64,000 nucleotides of DNA, taken from NCBI GenBank assembly GCA_016222945.1, contig JACRPY010000002.1, positions 558,001 through 622,000 on the forward strand, in the 5' to 3' direction. Shown piece by piece: positions 8,752 through 17,792 of the stretch. How positions within the stretch are numbered: position 1 is the stretch's first letter; each line of letters begins with the position of its first letter. Both the position numbers and the translations under genes were made by a program. Below the pieces are notes generated by a model. The model made no database searches. It had not been told where the DNA came from and saw only the letters and a program-made list of their open reading frames with translations. The stretch comes from Methanobacterium sp. GTDB lineage: Archaea > Methanobacteriota > Methanobacteria > Methanobacteriales > Methanobacteriaceae.

Positions 8752-8797
8752 ATTAAGGGACAAATTAAAGCAAGCACGACACTCGCGATGTTTTTAA
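8672..8797 (+). CDS. possible 41-codon leader ORF
   Basis: ATG at 8672 follows ggaggtg with near ideal spacing and opens a 41-codon frame ending TAA at 8795-8797. The product begins MLQQVQGYPT and ends in basic residues. It overlaps the first 15 codons or so of the downstream secreted-protein frame, in a different phase, so translating it could affect initiation of that gene. Nothing in the peptide resembles a known family. It may be a regulatory upstream frame, or the good ribosome-binding site may be a relic of an older gene start. Confidence 0.25.
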   Translation: MLQQVQGYPTLVAVKQNWTKINRSVIRLRDKLKQARHSRCF

Positions 8798-9291
8798 TCG
8801 CAGCCTTTTCATTTGCTGCTCCATCAGCAGCGGCAGAACATGGTGTTGGTGCATATAATATTAAAATTACAAGTGATTATGTTAAAGCAGCTGGAGTTTG
8901 CAGCTGCTCATTATGCAGTGATAGATACCACCATACTGTGGTATTTAAGAATTACTGCCCAAATTGCCATTTGAAAGGAACATTAACTTTTGAACAAGGC
9001 TCAGCTTCATGGACCAGTCCAGAAGGACTGTGGTATTGTACAAGATGTGATATGGACTACTGTTTAGTTCATGGAAAATCACATGATAGTAGAGGAGAAT
9101 ATTTAACACATACAACAGAACCAGTTACACAACCGGTTACACAGAATGTGACTCCAGATACTCCAAAAGTACAAGCACAAACTATCGATGAAGGATATGT
9201 TGAACTTATTGTGAGTAATCAGAAATATAAATTCAAAAAATCAGAATTAAACAAGTTTAAATTTGAAAATACAAGTATAAGTGAGCTGTAA
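8752..9291 (+). CDS. secreted cysteine- and histidine-rich protein
   Basis: The first ATG in this frame (8788) would begin in the middle of a signal peptide. Extending upstream gives a classic leader, KGQIKASTTLAMFLIAAFSF then AAPSAAA, starting at an ATT codon (8752) nine bases from ggag. The mature part holds about eight cysteines arranged as CSCSLC, YCPNCH, YCTRCD and C with HH and HGKSH, suggesting a metal-binding fold. It is followed by a threonine/proline/valine linker and a short KFKKSEL-type tail. The protein is likely exported and anchored or released at the pseudomurein wall. I do not recognise a family. Oligo-T tracts follow the stop codon. Confidence 0.6.
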   Translation: MKGQIKASTTLAMFLIAAFSFAAPSAAAEHGVGAYNIKITSDYVKAAGVCSCSLCSDRYHHTVVFKNYCPNCHLKGTLTFEQGSASWTSPEGLWYCTRCDMDYCLVHGKSHDSRGEYLTHTTEPVTQPVTQNVTPDTPKVQAQTIDEGYVELIVSNQKYKFKKSELNKFKFENTSISEL

Positions 9292-9309
9292 ATAACAGTT
9301 TCAACTTAC

Positions 9310-9333
9310 TTTTTTTTAAATTAGCTTTTTTTT
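9310..9333 (+). terminator. oligo-T transcription terminator
   Basis: Two runs of eight T (9310-9317 and 9326-9333) follow the stop of the cysteine-rich protein by about 20 bases. T-runs without a hairpin are the usual intrinsic stop signal for archaeal RNA polymerase. Confidence 0.5.
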
Positions 9334-9557
9334 AGATATTAAATGGTTGTTAGTTAAATAACCAATAATTTAATTAAATAAGTTAAATTTTTTTATTTTT
9401 TTTAAAATTTGGCCGTATTACGCATTTAAATGACATAATACTGGATAATAACCTTATAATAAAATTTATTGGGGTCAATGTTTTTATAATTTCAAAATTT
9501 TAAATAAATTTATAATAATTAAAGAAATATATTAATTTTAAGATTGGAAGTGGAGAA

Positions 9558-9902
9558 ATGGAATCAGATGAGAATATAGAAATAACTGAAAAGGATGTCA
9601 TGGAGCTTATGAACATATTTACGAAAGTTCCAGTTATTATCTTAAAAAGAGTAGTTTCCAGAAATTCAAATGTGGTAAAAAAGTTCCAATCACAAATAAA
9701 TTCGTATAAAGATCAATTATCTGATGAAGAAATTGCTAAAATCAATAAAGTCATGGAAATGCCAGTTCCCCAGCTTCAAAGAATACTACAAAATGTATAT
9801 GATGAAACACATCAAAAACAGTTAAAAATTTTAGCAGATCCAAAAGCAGAGCCATTCATTGTAAAAAACCTTCAGGAACTAAAAAAGGTACTATTTAACT
9901 GA
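9558..9902 (+). CDS. small helical protein of unknown function
   Basis: A 114-residue soluble protein with a good ribosome-binding site (ggaagtggag) before its ATG. It is rich in charged and amphipathic helices (EKDVMELMNIFTKVP, KVMEMPVPQLQRILQNVYDE) with no cysteine cluster, membrane segment or signal peptide. Two segments each contain a P-V-x motif followed by a helix, hinting at two related helical hairpins. It stands alone between promoters; about 265 AT-rich bases precede it and 180 follow. I do not recognise the family. Confidence 0.55.
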   Translation: MESDENIEITEKDVMELMNIFTKVPVIILKRVVSRNSNVVKKFQSQINSYKDQLSDEEIAKINKVMEMPVPQLQRILQNVYDETHQKQLKILADPKAEPFIVKNLQELKKVLFN

Positions 9903-10080
9903 AATAACTGGATTAATATATTTAATCTCTAAATTCAAGTAAAATTAAATGAATAGAATATAAAAAAAATAATCTATTTAAATTTAGTTAACCTAATACA
10001 ATTTTAAGGATTATTTAAAAACTGGCAAAAATGTTATAATTTTTATAAAAAAGCAATTAATTTGAACTTTTAGTGGTATT

Positions 10081-11286
10081 ATGGTAGTTGTAATAGACCC
10101 TCAAAACTCAGGAATATCTGGAAACATGGTTTTAGGTGCCCTTATAGATATTGGTATTGATATTGGGGATGTAGTTGAAGTTATGGAATATTATGCTTCA
10201 TATTTTGGAGATATAAGTGTTAAAATCAATAATGTTCAAAAAGCAAGTATTAATGCAACATATGCTAATGTTGAAACTACTGATAAAAAACATATTGAAT
10301 ATTCCAAGTTTATAAAAACTCTGGGTAACATTAAACACGAAAAAATTGATGATAATATCCTTAAATTTTCAAAAGATGTTTTTAATACTCTGGCAAGGGC
10401 TGAAGCTGAAGTTCATGGGACTTCCATAGATAAAGTTCATTTTCATGAGGTAGGTGCAGCAGATGCTGTTGCAGACGTGATTGGGTCAGCGTATTGCTTT
10501 TATAAGCTTGGATTGAACACTAAAAAAGTGTATGGAATGCCTGTTGCTCTTGGTGGGGGTCGAATTAAAAGTATGCACGGAAATTTAAGTGTTCCTGCAC
10601 CTGCAACTCTTGAAATATTAAAAAATGTACCAGTATTCGGCGGTCCAGAAAATCATGAGCTTACAACACCAACAGGGGCAGCTCTTTATATGAATATGGT
10701 GGATGAATTCTGCAGTTTTTATCCGTTGATAACAAACAGGAAAATTGGTTATGGTGCAGGTAAACTGGATCTTGAGGTTCCCAATATTTTAAGGATCATA
10801 AGCGGAGATTCCAGTATTCCAACTGATAATATTTCTATTCTTGAAACTAATCTGGATAGTGTTACTGGGGAGGTAATTGGCCATACATTTGACAAGCTTT
10901 TAGATGCTGGAGCGCTTGATGTAGTGGCAGTCCCGATTTTAATGAAAAAAAACAGGCCCGGTCATCTTTTAAGAGTAATAACAAAACCAAAGGATTGTGA
11001 CGCTGTTTCAGAAGCAATAATCAGGGAAACAGGAACTCTTGGTGTTAGGATATTACCTTATGTTCATAGGAATATTGTAAACCGGGAAATTATCCCTATT
11101 AACATCGAAATTGCAGGAATAAAGAAAGATATACAAATTAAAGTTGGAACTATCGGGGATGAAATAATAAATTATAGTCCAGAGTATGAGGATGCAAAAA
11201 AAATTGCTAATGAAATGAACATTCCTTTAAAGGATGTAATGAAAAAGGCAAACGATGCATTTAAGAAACTCTTAGATAAATATTAA
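10081..11286 (+). CDS. larC: nickel insertion protein LarC (pyridinium-dithiocarboxylate mononucleotide nickel chelatase)
   Basis: LarC inserts nickel into the pyridinium-3,5-bisthiocarboxylate mononucleotide to form the nickel-pincer cofactor of lactate racemase and related enzymes. The 401-residue protein has the family's N-terminus (DPQNSGISGNMVLGALIDIG), the conserved HFHEVGAADAVADVIG, and SVPAPATLEILKNVP with ELTTPTGAAL. The CTP-dependent metal-chelating C-terminal part is present (IGEVIGHTFDKLLDAGALDVV-like region, then RPGHLLRV). Unlike Lactobacillus plantarum larC, no frameshift is needed: the frame is continuous. No larB, larE or larA is in the window. Methanogens without obvious lactate racemase often keep this gene, so its client enzyme is unclear. 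Confidence 0.88.
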   Translation: MVVVIDPQNSGISGNMVLGALIDIGIDIGDVVEVMEYYASYFGDISVKINNVQKASINATYANVETTDKKHIEYSKFIKTLGNIKHEKIDDNILKFSKDVFNTLARAEAEVHGTSIDKVHFHEVGAADAVADVIGSAYCFYKLGLNTKKVYGMPVALGGGRIKSMHGNLSVPAPATLEILKNVPVFGGPENHELTTPTGAALYMNMVDEFCSFYPLITNRKIGYGAGKLDLEVPNILRIISGDSSIPTDNISILETNLDSVTGEVIGHTFDKLLDAGALDVVAVPILMKKNRPGHLLRVITKPKDCDAVSEAIIRETGTLGVRILPYVHRNIVNREIIPINIEIAGIKKDIQIKVGTIGDEIINYSPEYEDAKKIANEMNIPLKDVMKKANDAFKKLLDKY

Positions 11287-11301
11287 ATGGGGTGAACTTA
11301 C

Positions 11302-11928
11302 ATGATGAAATGGCTACTTGAACATATTTGGTGGGTATCAGCTATCTTTACTGCTATTTTATTAATTTTGCTAGCAATTGCAATATGGATAGGCGAATTC
11401 AACGCTATTGTCCGAATTATAATTGTTCCATTAACTGCTATAATTGCAATTCTTACTACCCTGGGCTGGAGGGAACATAATAAGAAAAAAACTGAAAGAA
11501 AAACATTAGTTGCTGTTAAAAATGAATTAGAATACAATTTACAGATATTAGATTATAATCAGAATATTCTGGATAATGAAATTGAATTGATAGAAGATAA
11601 TAAATTTTCTGACACTCCAAAAAGGAATAAACTGATTTTAGAGCCATTATTGCCCCTAAAAACAGGATTTTGGGATATTATAACCTTTGATCTTTTCCCA
11701 GATAAAGTTAAAAAATCAGAACTTTTTGTTAAAATCAGAGATATCGACATGTGTGCAAATAAGATCAATGAACAGATAAAAAGCAGAGAAAATTATAAAA
11801 ACACTAATATTGAAGCACATGACATATCTTCTACAGTTAAAAGATACGATCGGCTGTTATTAGAGAATATAGAAGGACTTAGAACTGCTTTAATGAATTT
11901 GGGAATGCATATATATAAATTATGCTAA
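11302..11928 (+). CDS. membrane-anchored protein with cytoplasmic helical domain
   Basis: A 208-residue protein starting 15 bases after larC behind ggggtg. Two hydrophobic helices (residues 9-30 and 36-55) lead into a charged helical region (residues 60-208) rich in N, E, K and I. A GFWDIITFDLFPDKV segment in the middle is probably a turn or docking element. Close spacing suggests cotranscription with larC, but no functional link is evident. No family recognised. Confidence 0.55.
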   Translation: MMKWLLEHIWWVSAIFTAILLILLAIAIWIGEFNAIVRIIIVPLTAIIAILTTLGWREHNKKKTERKTLVAVKNELEYNLQILDYNQNILDNEIELIEDNKFSDTPKRNKLILEPLLPLKTGFWDIITFDLFPDKVKKSELFVKIRDIDMCANKINEQIKSRENYKNTNIEAHDISSTVKRYDRLLLENIEGLRTALMNLGMHIYKLC

Positions 11929-12014
11929 TTGGGTAAATAATACGAAAAATTCATATACTCAAACGTTGTATGACATAATATATTGAATATTAATCTTAAA
12001 TGGAGGGTCATACT

Positions 12015-12920
12015 TTGTTTAGTTGTAGAATTAATTATTTATCATTGATTATTTTTTTATTAGTGATATTTACATTACCTTTGGAAGTTTTTGCTCATGG
12101 GGGAGGGAGAGGAGGTAGTGTTGGAAAAATAGGTAAGCTTTTTAGTGGTTCCTCAGGTTCAGGTGATCCAGTTATTGACACTAATTTTTTAATTATTTTA
12201 ATCAGTTTCATTGTAATATCTTTAATTATAATTGGAATCATTGTTTGGAGGTTCCGTAAGAAAAATAAAGACGCTAAAGAGCTTGCGGGAGAAATAGAAA
12301 AATATGATGAAGCGTGGAACATTAAAAATATAGAAGAAAGGGTTGAAGATACATTTTATAAGGTACATGAGGCTAGAAAAGAGCGAAATCCAGATATATC
12401 TAAAGATTATATAAGTGAATCTCTTTACAGGGCGAATAAAGCATATACAAGTGATTTAATAGCCAGAAACCATATAAATGTCCTTGAGAAGGTTCGTTTA
12501 AAAAATGTAAGGATAATGGGAATAGGAGATTATAAAAAAGATGAAATGGATTATTTCTGGGCATATATAACTGGTTCAATGTATGATTACTTCATCGATG
12601 ATTTTACAGGTAAAGTTGTAGCGGGAGAACCAGCTCATCTACACCAAATTAGAGAGATGTGGAAGTTTACAAGAGGTTTAAATGGGTGGATTCTTGATAA
12701 AGTGAATAAAAACATTTTATCAGACCTTTTCAGCATAAAATCGTTTAGTGAAGGATATGGAAATGATTCAAATAATGGATATTTAATTTGTGAGGATTGC
12801 GGGGGTTATTATATGCTTGAAAGCAATGAATATCCTGAAGAGTTTGGAAAATGTCAGTGTGGAGGTAATTTAATATATTACCATGATCTAGATGAATTTC
12901 TGGGAGATGATGATTTTTAA
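12015..12920 (+). CDS. signal-peptide membrane protein with Tim44-like domain and C-terminal zinc ribbon
   Basis: The start is TTG at 12015 behind ggagggt; the upstream in-frame ATG overlaps that site. Layout of the 301 residues: signal or first helix ending FAHGGGRGGSVG, a glycine-serine linker, a second helix (about residues 55-77), a Tim44-like domain (about residues 90-235, with NIEERVEDTFYKVHEA and MDYFWAYITGSMYDYFID), and a zinc ribbon (YLICEDCGGYYM ... CQCGGNLIYYHDLDEF). Tim44-like domains bind membranes or hydrophobic partners. A shorter paralogue lies directly downstream and shares the N-terminal helix pair and ribbon but not the Tim44-like part. Confidence 0.65.
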   Translation: MFSCRINYLSLIIFLLVIFTLPLEVFAHGGGRGGSVGKIGKLFSGSSGSGDPVIDTNFLIILISFIVISLIIIGIIVWRFRKKNKDAKELAGEIEKYDEAWNIKNIEERVEDTFYKVHEARKERNPDISKDYISESLYRANKAYTSDLIARNHINVLEKVRLKNVRIMGIGDYKKDEMDYFWAYITGSMYDYFIDDFTGKVVAGEPAHLHQIREMWKFTRGLNGWILDKVNKNILSDLFSIKSFSEGYGNDSNNGYLICEDCGGYYMLESNEYPEEFGKCQCGGNLIYYHDLDEFLGDDDF

Positions 12921-13014
12921 AATAAAAAATTGAAAATTATTAGGGGAATATAAAATGCTTTAACAATGTAATAGCTTTATATAATTAAAATAGAATTAAA
13001 TGGAGGGATATTTG

Positions 13015-13524
13015 TTGATTGGAATTAGGGTTAGGATAGTTTCATTCCTTATTTTTTTAATTAATCTATCTTTATTACCTTCTATTGTTTTTGCCAGAGG
13101 TGGCAGAGGAGGTGGAGTAGGTGAGGGTATAGTATCTTTTGGAGGAGATTCTGGGTTTCAAATAAATGATCCAGTTATGTTTTGTTTATATATGGCTTTT
13201 TTTATGGTAATTGGAATTGGTTTAGCTTATTCTTATTTGAGAGTTTACAGGGTAAAGAGAAGAGTGAAGGCATTAGAGGAAAGGGAGCAGCACTTAAATA
13301 AATCAAGGAATCTTAAAGATACAGAAAAACATAAAGGTCATGTATATGATTCAAATAAGGGATATTTAGTTTGTGAAGAATGTAAGGGTTATTACATGCT
13401 TGGAAAGGATGAAAATCCTCAGGAATTTGATTCATGTCAGTGTGGAGGTAATTTAATATATTATAATGATCTAGATGAATTCTTGAAAGATGGTGATTTT
13501 AAAAATGAAAACACTGGAAATTAA
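13015..13524 (+). CDS. short paralogue: signal/membrane protein with C-terminal zinc ribbon
   Basis: About 169 residues from TTG at 13015, which has the same spacing to ggaggg as its paralogue's TTG. It has an N-terminal helix ending FARGGRGGGVGEG, a second helix (about residues 50-72), a short charged linker, and a zinc ribbon nearly identical to the neighbour's (YLVCEECKGYYML ... CQCGGNLIYYNDLDEFLKDGDF). It lacks the Tim44-like domain, so it looks like a tandem duplicate that lost its centre, or the neighbour gained it. Function unknown. Both probably sit in the membrane with the ribbon in the cytoplasm. Confidence 0.6.
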   Translation: MIGIRVRIVSFLIFLINLSLLPSIVFARGGRGGGVGEGIVSFGGDSGFQINDPVMFCLYMAFFMVIGIGLAYSYLRVYRVKRRVKALEEREQHLNKSRNLKDTEKHKGHVYDSNKGYLVCEECKGYYMLGKDENPQEFDSCQCGGNLIYYNDLDEFLKDGDFKNENTGN

Positions 13525-13544
13525 TAATTACAATGGGGCTAACT

Positions 13545-14234
13545 ATGAAAAATAAACCAAAGGCAATATCTGTCCTCTCAGGAGGATTAGATTCAACAGT
13601 GGCAACAGCATATTTCGCTGATAAATATGATATTCATGCTTTAACATTTGATTATGGGCAGCGAAGCGCCAGAATGGAAATAGAATCATCTGAAGTTATA
13701 TGTGAAAAATTAGGCATGAAACACACAGTAATAGAGCTCCCATGGCTTAAAACTCTTGGAAAATCTGCATTAACATCTGGTTCTGCAGTTCCAGAGCTTA
13801 AAGCAGATGAACTTGATAACAAGGAAATCTGTGATGAAACAGCACGTAAAGTATGGGTTCCTGGACGGAATGTAGCATTTACAGCCATAGCTACATCATT
13901 TGCAGAAGCAGAAAATGCTGAAATAATTATCATGGGATGGGACCTTGAAGAAGCTGTTACATTTCCCGATAACTCCAAAGAATTCTTGGATGCATTTAAT
14001 CATGTTTTGAAGATTGGTACACTTGATGGCGTGCAAATTGAAGCTCCGGTTATAAATTTAAACAAAAAAGAAATTGTAAAGCTCGGTATTAAAATTAATA
14101 CTCCATTACATTTAAGTTACTCTTGTTATATGGGTCAAAAAGAACATTGTGGAACTTGTGAATCATGTATGCGGCGTAAAAGAGCTTTTAGGGAAGCTAA
14201 AGTTGAAGATAAAGTAGAATATGGCATTAGGTAA
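13545..14234 (+). CDS. queC: 7-cyano-7-deazaguanine (preQ0) synthase QueC
   Basis: QueC converts 7-carboxy-7-deazaguanine to preQ0 using ATP and ammonia. In archaea preQ0 feeds the archaeosine modification at position 15 of tRNA. The protein has the PP-loop SGGLDST near its start, TFDYGQRSARMEIE, the conserved VPGRN, and a C-terminal zinc site made of C in SYSCYMGQKEHCGTCESC. Length (229 residues) fits the family. ATG at 13545 is chosen over the ATG twelve bases upstream because ggggct sits between them. It follows the zinc-ribbon paralogue by 20 bases and may share its transcript. Confidence 0.93.
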   Translation: MKNKPKAISVLSGGLDSTVATAYFADKYDIHALTFDYGQRSARMEIESSEVICEKLGMKHTVIELPWLKTLGKSALTSGSAVPELKADELDNKEICDETARKVWVPGRNVAFTAIATSFAEAENAEIIIMGWDLEEAVTFPDNSKEFLDAFNHVLKIGTLDGVQIEAPVINLNKKEIVKLGIKINTPLHLSYSCYMGQKEHCGTCESCMRRKRAFREAKVEDKVEYGIR

Positions 14235-14404
14235 TAATTCCGTTAATAAGTTATTTTTTTAGTTTAGATAGTCTTATTTAATTCCAGTGCTTATAATTAC
14301 TCAAAATTTTATTTTTTGCTTACTACTTTTTCATTATTAGATAAATAAAAACTTTAGTTAAAAGAATCATAATAATATAAGTGTTGTCCATTTGGAGGCT
14401 CATG

Positions 14405-15016
14405 ATGAACAAAAGTGAAACTAAAAAAGCAATTGATTATTATCGCTCTTTGGTTGAAAAAGAAGTTGGAAACGAAAAAACAGTTGAGGGTAAACTTCTT
14501 GGTCCCAGAAAGCTTACCAAAAAAGATCATGTTGATTTAGAAGATATAGTTCGTCCTGAACGACCTTTTTTAGGTAAAGATGCTACTGAAGATTTGGATT
14601 CAGTATATGTCACAACATTTAGAGTTGGAAACCTAAAAAAACCAATTTCAGTCGCTAGGGCAGGTTATGGCACAGATATAGTTGCAGGAATGGAACTTGG
14701 AACTAACCTGGTTAAAGCAGGCCTCATTAAAAGTGTTGATGACATTGCTGACTTTTTAGCGAAGTTTAAGATAGGTATTCTAGATATTTTCAAGGAAGAA
14801 GATACAGAAGATGGGAAAAAGATTGATTTAAGAGTTTATGAATGTATTGAATGTGCAGGGTTGCCTAATATCGGAGAACCAGTTTGTTACTTTGAAACAG
14901 GCATGATAATTGGCATATTAACGGAATTAACTGGAAAACATGTCTCTGCAGAGGAGGTAAGGTGCTGGACAAGTGGTTATTCATTCTGCCAATTTGATGT
15001 TGAAATAAAAGATTAG
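14405..15016 (+). CDS. V4R-domain protein
   Basis: About 203 residues starting at the second ATG of an ATGATG pair, six bases after ggagg. The C-terminal part has the V4R (4-vinyl reductase) pattern: YECIECAGLPNIGEPVC, then FETGMIIGILTELTGK, then VRCWTSGYSFCQF, with cysteines placed as in proteins that bind small hydrophobic ligands and zinc. The N-terminal 90 residues are less typical. V4R domains occur in heterodisulfide-related and bacteriochlorophyll-related proteins and in ligand-sensing regulators. The gene has its own upstream region of about 170 AT-rich bases. Role in this organism unknown. Confidence 0.6.
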   Translation: MNKSETKKAIDYYRSLVEKEVGNEKTVEGKLLGPRKLTKKDHVDLEDIVRPERPFLGKDATEDLDSVYVTTFRVGNLKKPISVARAGYGTDIVAGMELGTNLVKAGLIKSVDDIADFLAKFKIGILDIFKEEDTEDGKKIDLRVYECIECAGLPNIGEPVCYFETGMIIGILTELTGKHVSAEEVRCWTSGYSFCQFDVEIKD

Positions 15017-15034
15017 AATGATTTTTGATTTATT

Positions 15035-15730
15035 TCAGTTTATTTTAAACCCGCCGTAAACTGCAACACCGTAATATTTCCATATAACATCAACATCTCT
15101 AAATCCGATTTCTACAAGCCATTTGAGTTGATCAACTAATTTTGCAGGATGATCTTCTGCTTCTGCTGCAGGTATCCATTTTTCTTCAATTTCTTTTGCA
15201 CTAACACTTAAACTCATGAATTCTTTCCATTTATTAATGTATAATATTTGTAAATTGTCATTTGAGCCCAAAACAACGTCAGCGTTTAAGAATATTCCTC
15301 CTGGATTTAAGGCAGCATATATTTTCTTATAAAAATCTTTTTTATCTTCATCAGTTACAAGATGGTGTAATGCTAGGGAAGAAACTATTACATCATATTT
15401 TTCGCTGATATCAAGTCTATAAAAATCTCCAATGACATAATTTATATTATCATATTCTTGTAATTTTATTTTAGCCATTTCAATCATATTTCGAGCTAAA
15501 TCAAGACATTTTACTCTTGCATTTGGAAATTTTTCTTTTAGATTTTTGGTTATAGTTCCCGTACCGCACCCTAAATCAAGAACTTTTATTGAATCATCAT
15601 GATTAAAGGGTATTGAGCTGATTAAAGCATTAATCATTTCTTCATAATGTGGAATCAATTTTAAAATGAGTTCATCGAATTCATGGGCTTCTTCTTCAAA
15701 ATGAGCCTTTACTCTTTCTGATTTTTGCAA
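15035..15730 (-). CDS. class I SAM-dependent methyltransferase
   Basis: A Rossmann-fold methyltransferase of about 231 residues. Motif I is VLDLGCGTGTIT, motif II is KCLDLARNMIEMA, and VIVSSLALHHL follows in the motif IV/V region, then NPGGIFLNADVV. Substrate is not predictable: the C-terminal half (KWIPAAEAEDHPAKLVDQLKW) is typical of small-molecule methylases annotated only by fold. The start is uncertain, since GTG (15739), ATT and TTG (15730) are all in frame just after ggag; TTG is taken because GTG overlaps the ribosome-binding site. It converges on the V4R gene and leads no other gene. Confidence 0.75.
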   Translation of the reverse strand: MQKSERVKAHFEEEAHEFDELILKLIPHYEEMINALISSIPFNHDDSIKVLDLGCGTGTITKNLKEKFPNARVKCLDLARNMIEMAKIKLQEYDNINYVIGDFYRLDISEKYDVIVSSLALHHLVTDEDKKDFYKKIYAALNPGGIFLNADVVLGSNDNLQILYINKWKEFMSLSVSAKEIEEKWIPAAEAEDHPAKLVDQLKWLVEIGFRDVDVIWKYYGVAVYGGFKIN

Positions 15731-15806
15731 AATGTTCACTCCATAAAAAATTGAAAATTAAATATTTAAAAGAAAATAAAGATTTTAAGGAAAGAAATGA
15801 AAAGAC

Positions 15807-17528
15807 TTATTTTATAACCATTAATGTATCTCCGGCATTAACAGTGTCACCTTCATTAATGAAGATTTCTTTTACAGTTCCAGGGCTTGGAGCGTGAATA
15901 TCGTTTTCCATTTTCATAGCTTCTAAAACAGCAACAACATCTCCTTCATTAACCTTGTCACCTTCATTAACTTTGAGTTTAAGAATCATTCCCTGCATTG
16001 TAGATGTTACTCCACCTTCAACAGGTCCTGTAGGGGTTTTGTTATCTCCTGAACTTTCTATTTCCATGTAACCTACAGGAAGAACTTTAACATTGAAAAC
16101 TTCACCATCAACATCAACAGCATATTCTGTGGGGACACCAGAAGGTGTTTCGCAAGCATCGTCTTCTTCCGGAGGTTTTAATTCTTCTTCTTCAGCTTCC
16201 CCACTTAAAAATTTAGGGGCAACTGCAGGATAAAGAGCATATGTCAAAATATCCTCTTCTTTTTTAATAATTCCTAATTTTTTCCCTTCCACTTTATATT
16301 TTTCTAATTCTGGCTCAAGCAGATCTCCAGGCCTTACAGTTATTGGGTTTTCATCACCTATAATTTTTTTACGAATATCTTCATTAACAGGTGCAGGAGG
16401 TCTTCCATATAATCCTTTTAAGTAATCTTTAACCTCTTTTGAGACGGATTCGTATCTTTCTCCACCTAACACGTTCATAACGGCCTGTATTCCTACTATT
16501 TGGCTTGTTGGAGTTACGAGAGGAGGGTATCCCAGATCTTTTCTAACTCGAGGTACCTCTTCAAGCACTTCTTCATATCTATCAAGCGCATTTTGAACTT
16601 TAAGCTGTGATACAAAGTTTGAGAGCATTCCACCAGGAATCTGGTAAATCAGGACTTCTGTATCAACTTTTTCGGAGATAGGATCAATAATACTACTGTA
16701 TTTTTTCCGAATCTCTTCAAAGTACTTTTTAATATGTGTTAAAAGTTTTAAATCAATCTCTGTGTCGTAAGGAGTTCCTTGAAGTGCTGCAACCATACTT
16801 TCAGTTGGTGGTTGTGATGCTCCCCAGGATAATGGTGATATTGCAGTATCTAAAATGTCTACTCCTGCTTGACAGGCAGCATAATAACTCATTGGGGTCA
16901 TTCCACTTGTACAATGGCAATGAAGGTTAACCATTAAATTAGTTTCTTCTTTAAGACTTTTAACGAGCTCATATGTATCATGTGGTGATATTAGCCCTGC
17001 CATATCTTTTATTGCAACTGAATTACATCCTAAAGATTCTAATTCTCTTGCAAAGTCAACATATTTTTCTAAAGTGTGATAAGGGCTTACTGTGTAAGAA
17101 ATTACTCCTTGAACATGAGCGTCTTGTTCACGTGCAACTTTTATGGCGTATTCCATATTTCTTATGTCATTTAGAGCATCAAATATCCTGAAAACATCTA
17201 CACCATTTTCGTAAGACTTTTCAACAAATTTTCTCACTATATCATCAGGATAATGTTTGTATCCTACCAGATTCTGTCCTCGAAGGAGCATTTGGAGGGG
17301 CGTCTTTGTTATTGTTTCTTTAAGGCTTCTAAGCCTTTCCCACGGATCTTCATTCAAATATCTTATGCAAGTATCAAATGTAGCACCGCCCCAGACCTCC
17401 ATTGAGAAATATCCAACTTTATCCATTTCTTCAGCAATGGGCAACATGTCCCTTGTACGCATTCTGGTTGCAAGTAAAGATTGGTGTGCATCTCGAAATG
17501 CTGTTTCAATGATCTTTATCTTTTTCAT
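15807..17528 (-). CDS. pycB: pyruvate carboxylase subunit B (carboxyltransferase plus biotin carrier)
   Basis: This subunit moves the carboxyl group from biotin to pyruvate, giving oxaloacetate for biosynthesis. Methanogens split pyruvate carboxylase into PycA (biotin carboxylase) and PycB. The HMGL-like barrel comes first (IETAFRDAHQSLLATRMRTRDM, then EVWGGATFDTC and the metal site HCHCTSGM), then the conserved carboxylase domain (residues about 300-470). A proline/acid linker leads to a biotinyl domain with EAMKMEN; biotin would attach near Lys539. The start is ATG at 17528 behind gagagggt; the frame runs upstream, but that stretch reads as intergenic. PycA is not in the window. It is transcribed away from the nif operon, so the 394 bases between serve both directions. 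Confidence 0.93.
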   Translation of the reverse strand: MKKIKIIETAFRDAHQSLLATRMRTRDMLPIAEEMDKVGYFSMEVWGGATFDTCIRYLNEDPWERLRSLKETITKTPLQMLLRGQNLVGYKHYPDDIVRKFVEKSYENGVDVFRIFDALNDIRNMEYAIKVAREQDAHVQGVISYTVSPYHTLEKYVDFARELESLGCNSVAIKDMAGLISPHDTYELVKSLKEETNLMVNLHCHCTSGMTPMSYYAACQAGVDILDTAISPLSWGASQPPTESMVAALQGTPYDTEIDLKLLTHIKKYFEEIRKKYSSIIDPISEKVDTEVLIYQIPGGMLSNFVSQLKVQNALDRYEEVLEEVPRVRKDLGYPPLVTPTSQIVGIQAVMNVLGGERYESVSKEVKDYLKGLYGRPPAPVNEDIRKKIIGDENPITVRPGDLLEPELEKYKVEGKKLGIIKKEEDILTYALYPAVAPKFLSGEAEEEELKPPEEDDACETPSGVPTEYAVDVDGEVFNVKVLPVGYMEIESSGDNKTPTGPVEGGVTSTMQGMILKLKVNEGDKVNEGDVVAVLEAMKMENDIHAPSPGTVKEIFINEGDTVNAGDTLMVIK

Positions 17529-17792
17529 AGTGACCCTCTCAATAAGCTTCAAAAAATTTAGTATCTCAATATATTTAGTCTTAAGTGACTTATAAATCAT
17601 TTTAATTAATGAGCAGTGATTATTCAAATGTTTAAAGATAATACTCTTATTTGAATTTTGAAAAATTTTGAATAATAAAATAAATTTTAAATATAGAGAT
17701 TTATTCTGATTTTTTGTTTATTAATTGGTAGAAATTAATATAATTTTTATATAAAATGTTTGATATTTTGAATTTTTGATTTTTTGTTATTA

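Noticed and set aside
17529..17627. An N-terminal extension of PycB by 33 codons
   Set aside because: The conserved domain starts at MKKIKIIETAFRD right after gagagggt; the extension has no family match.
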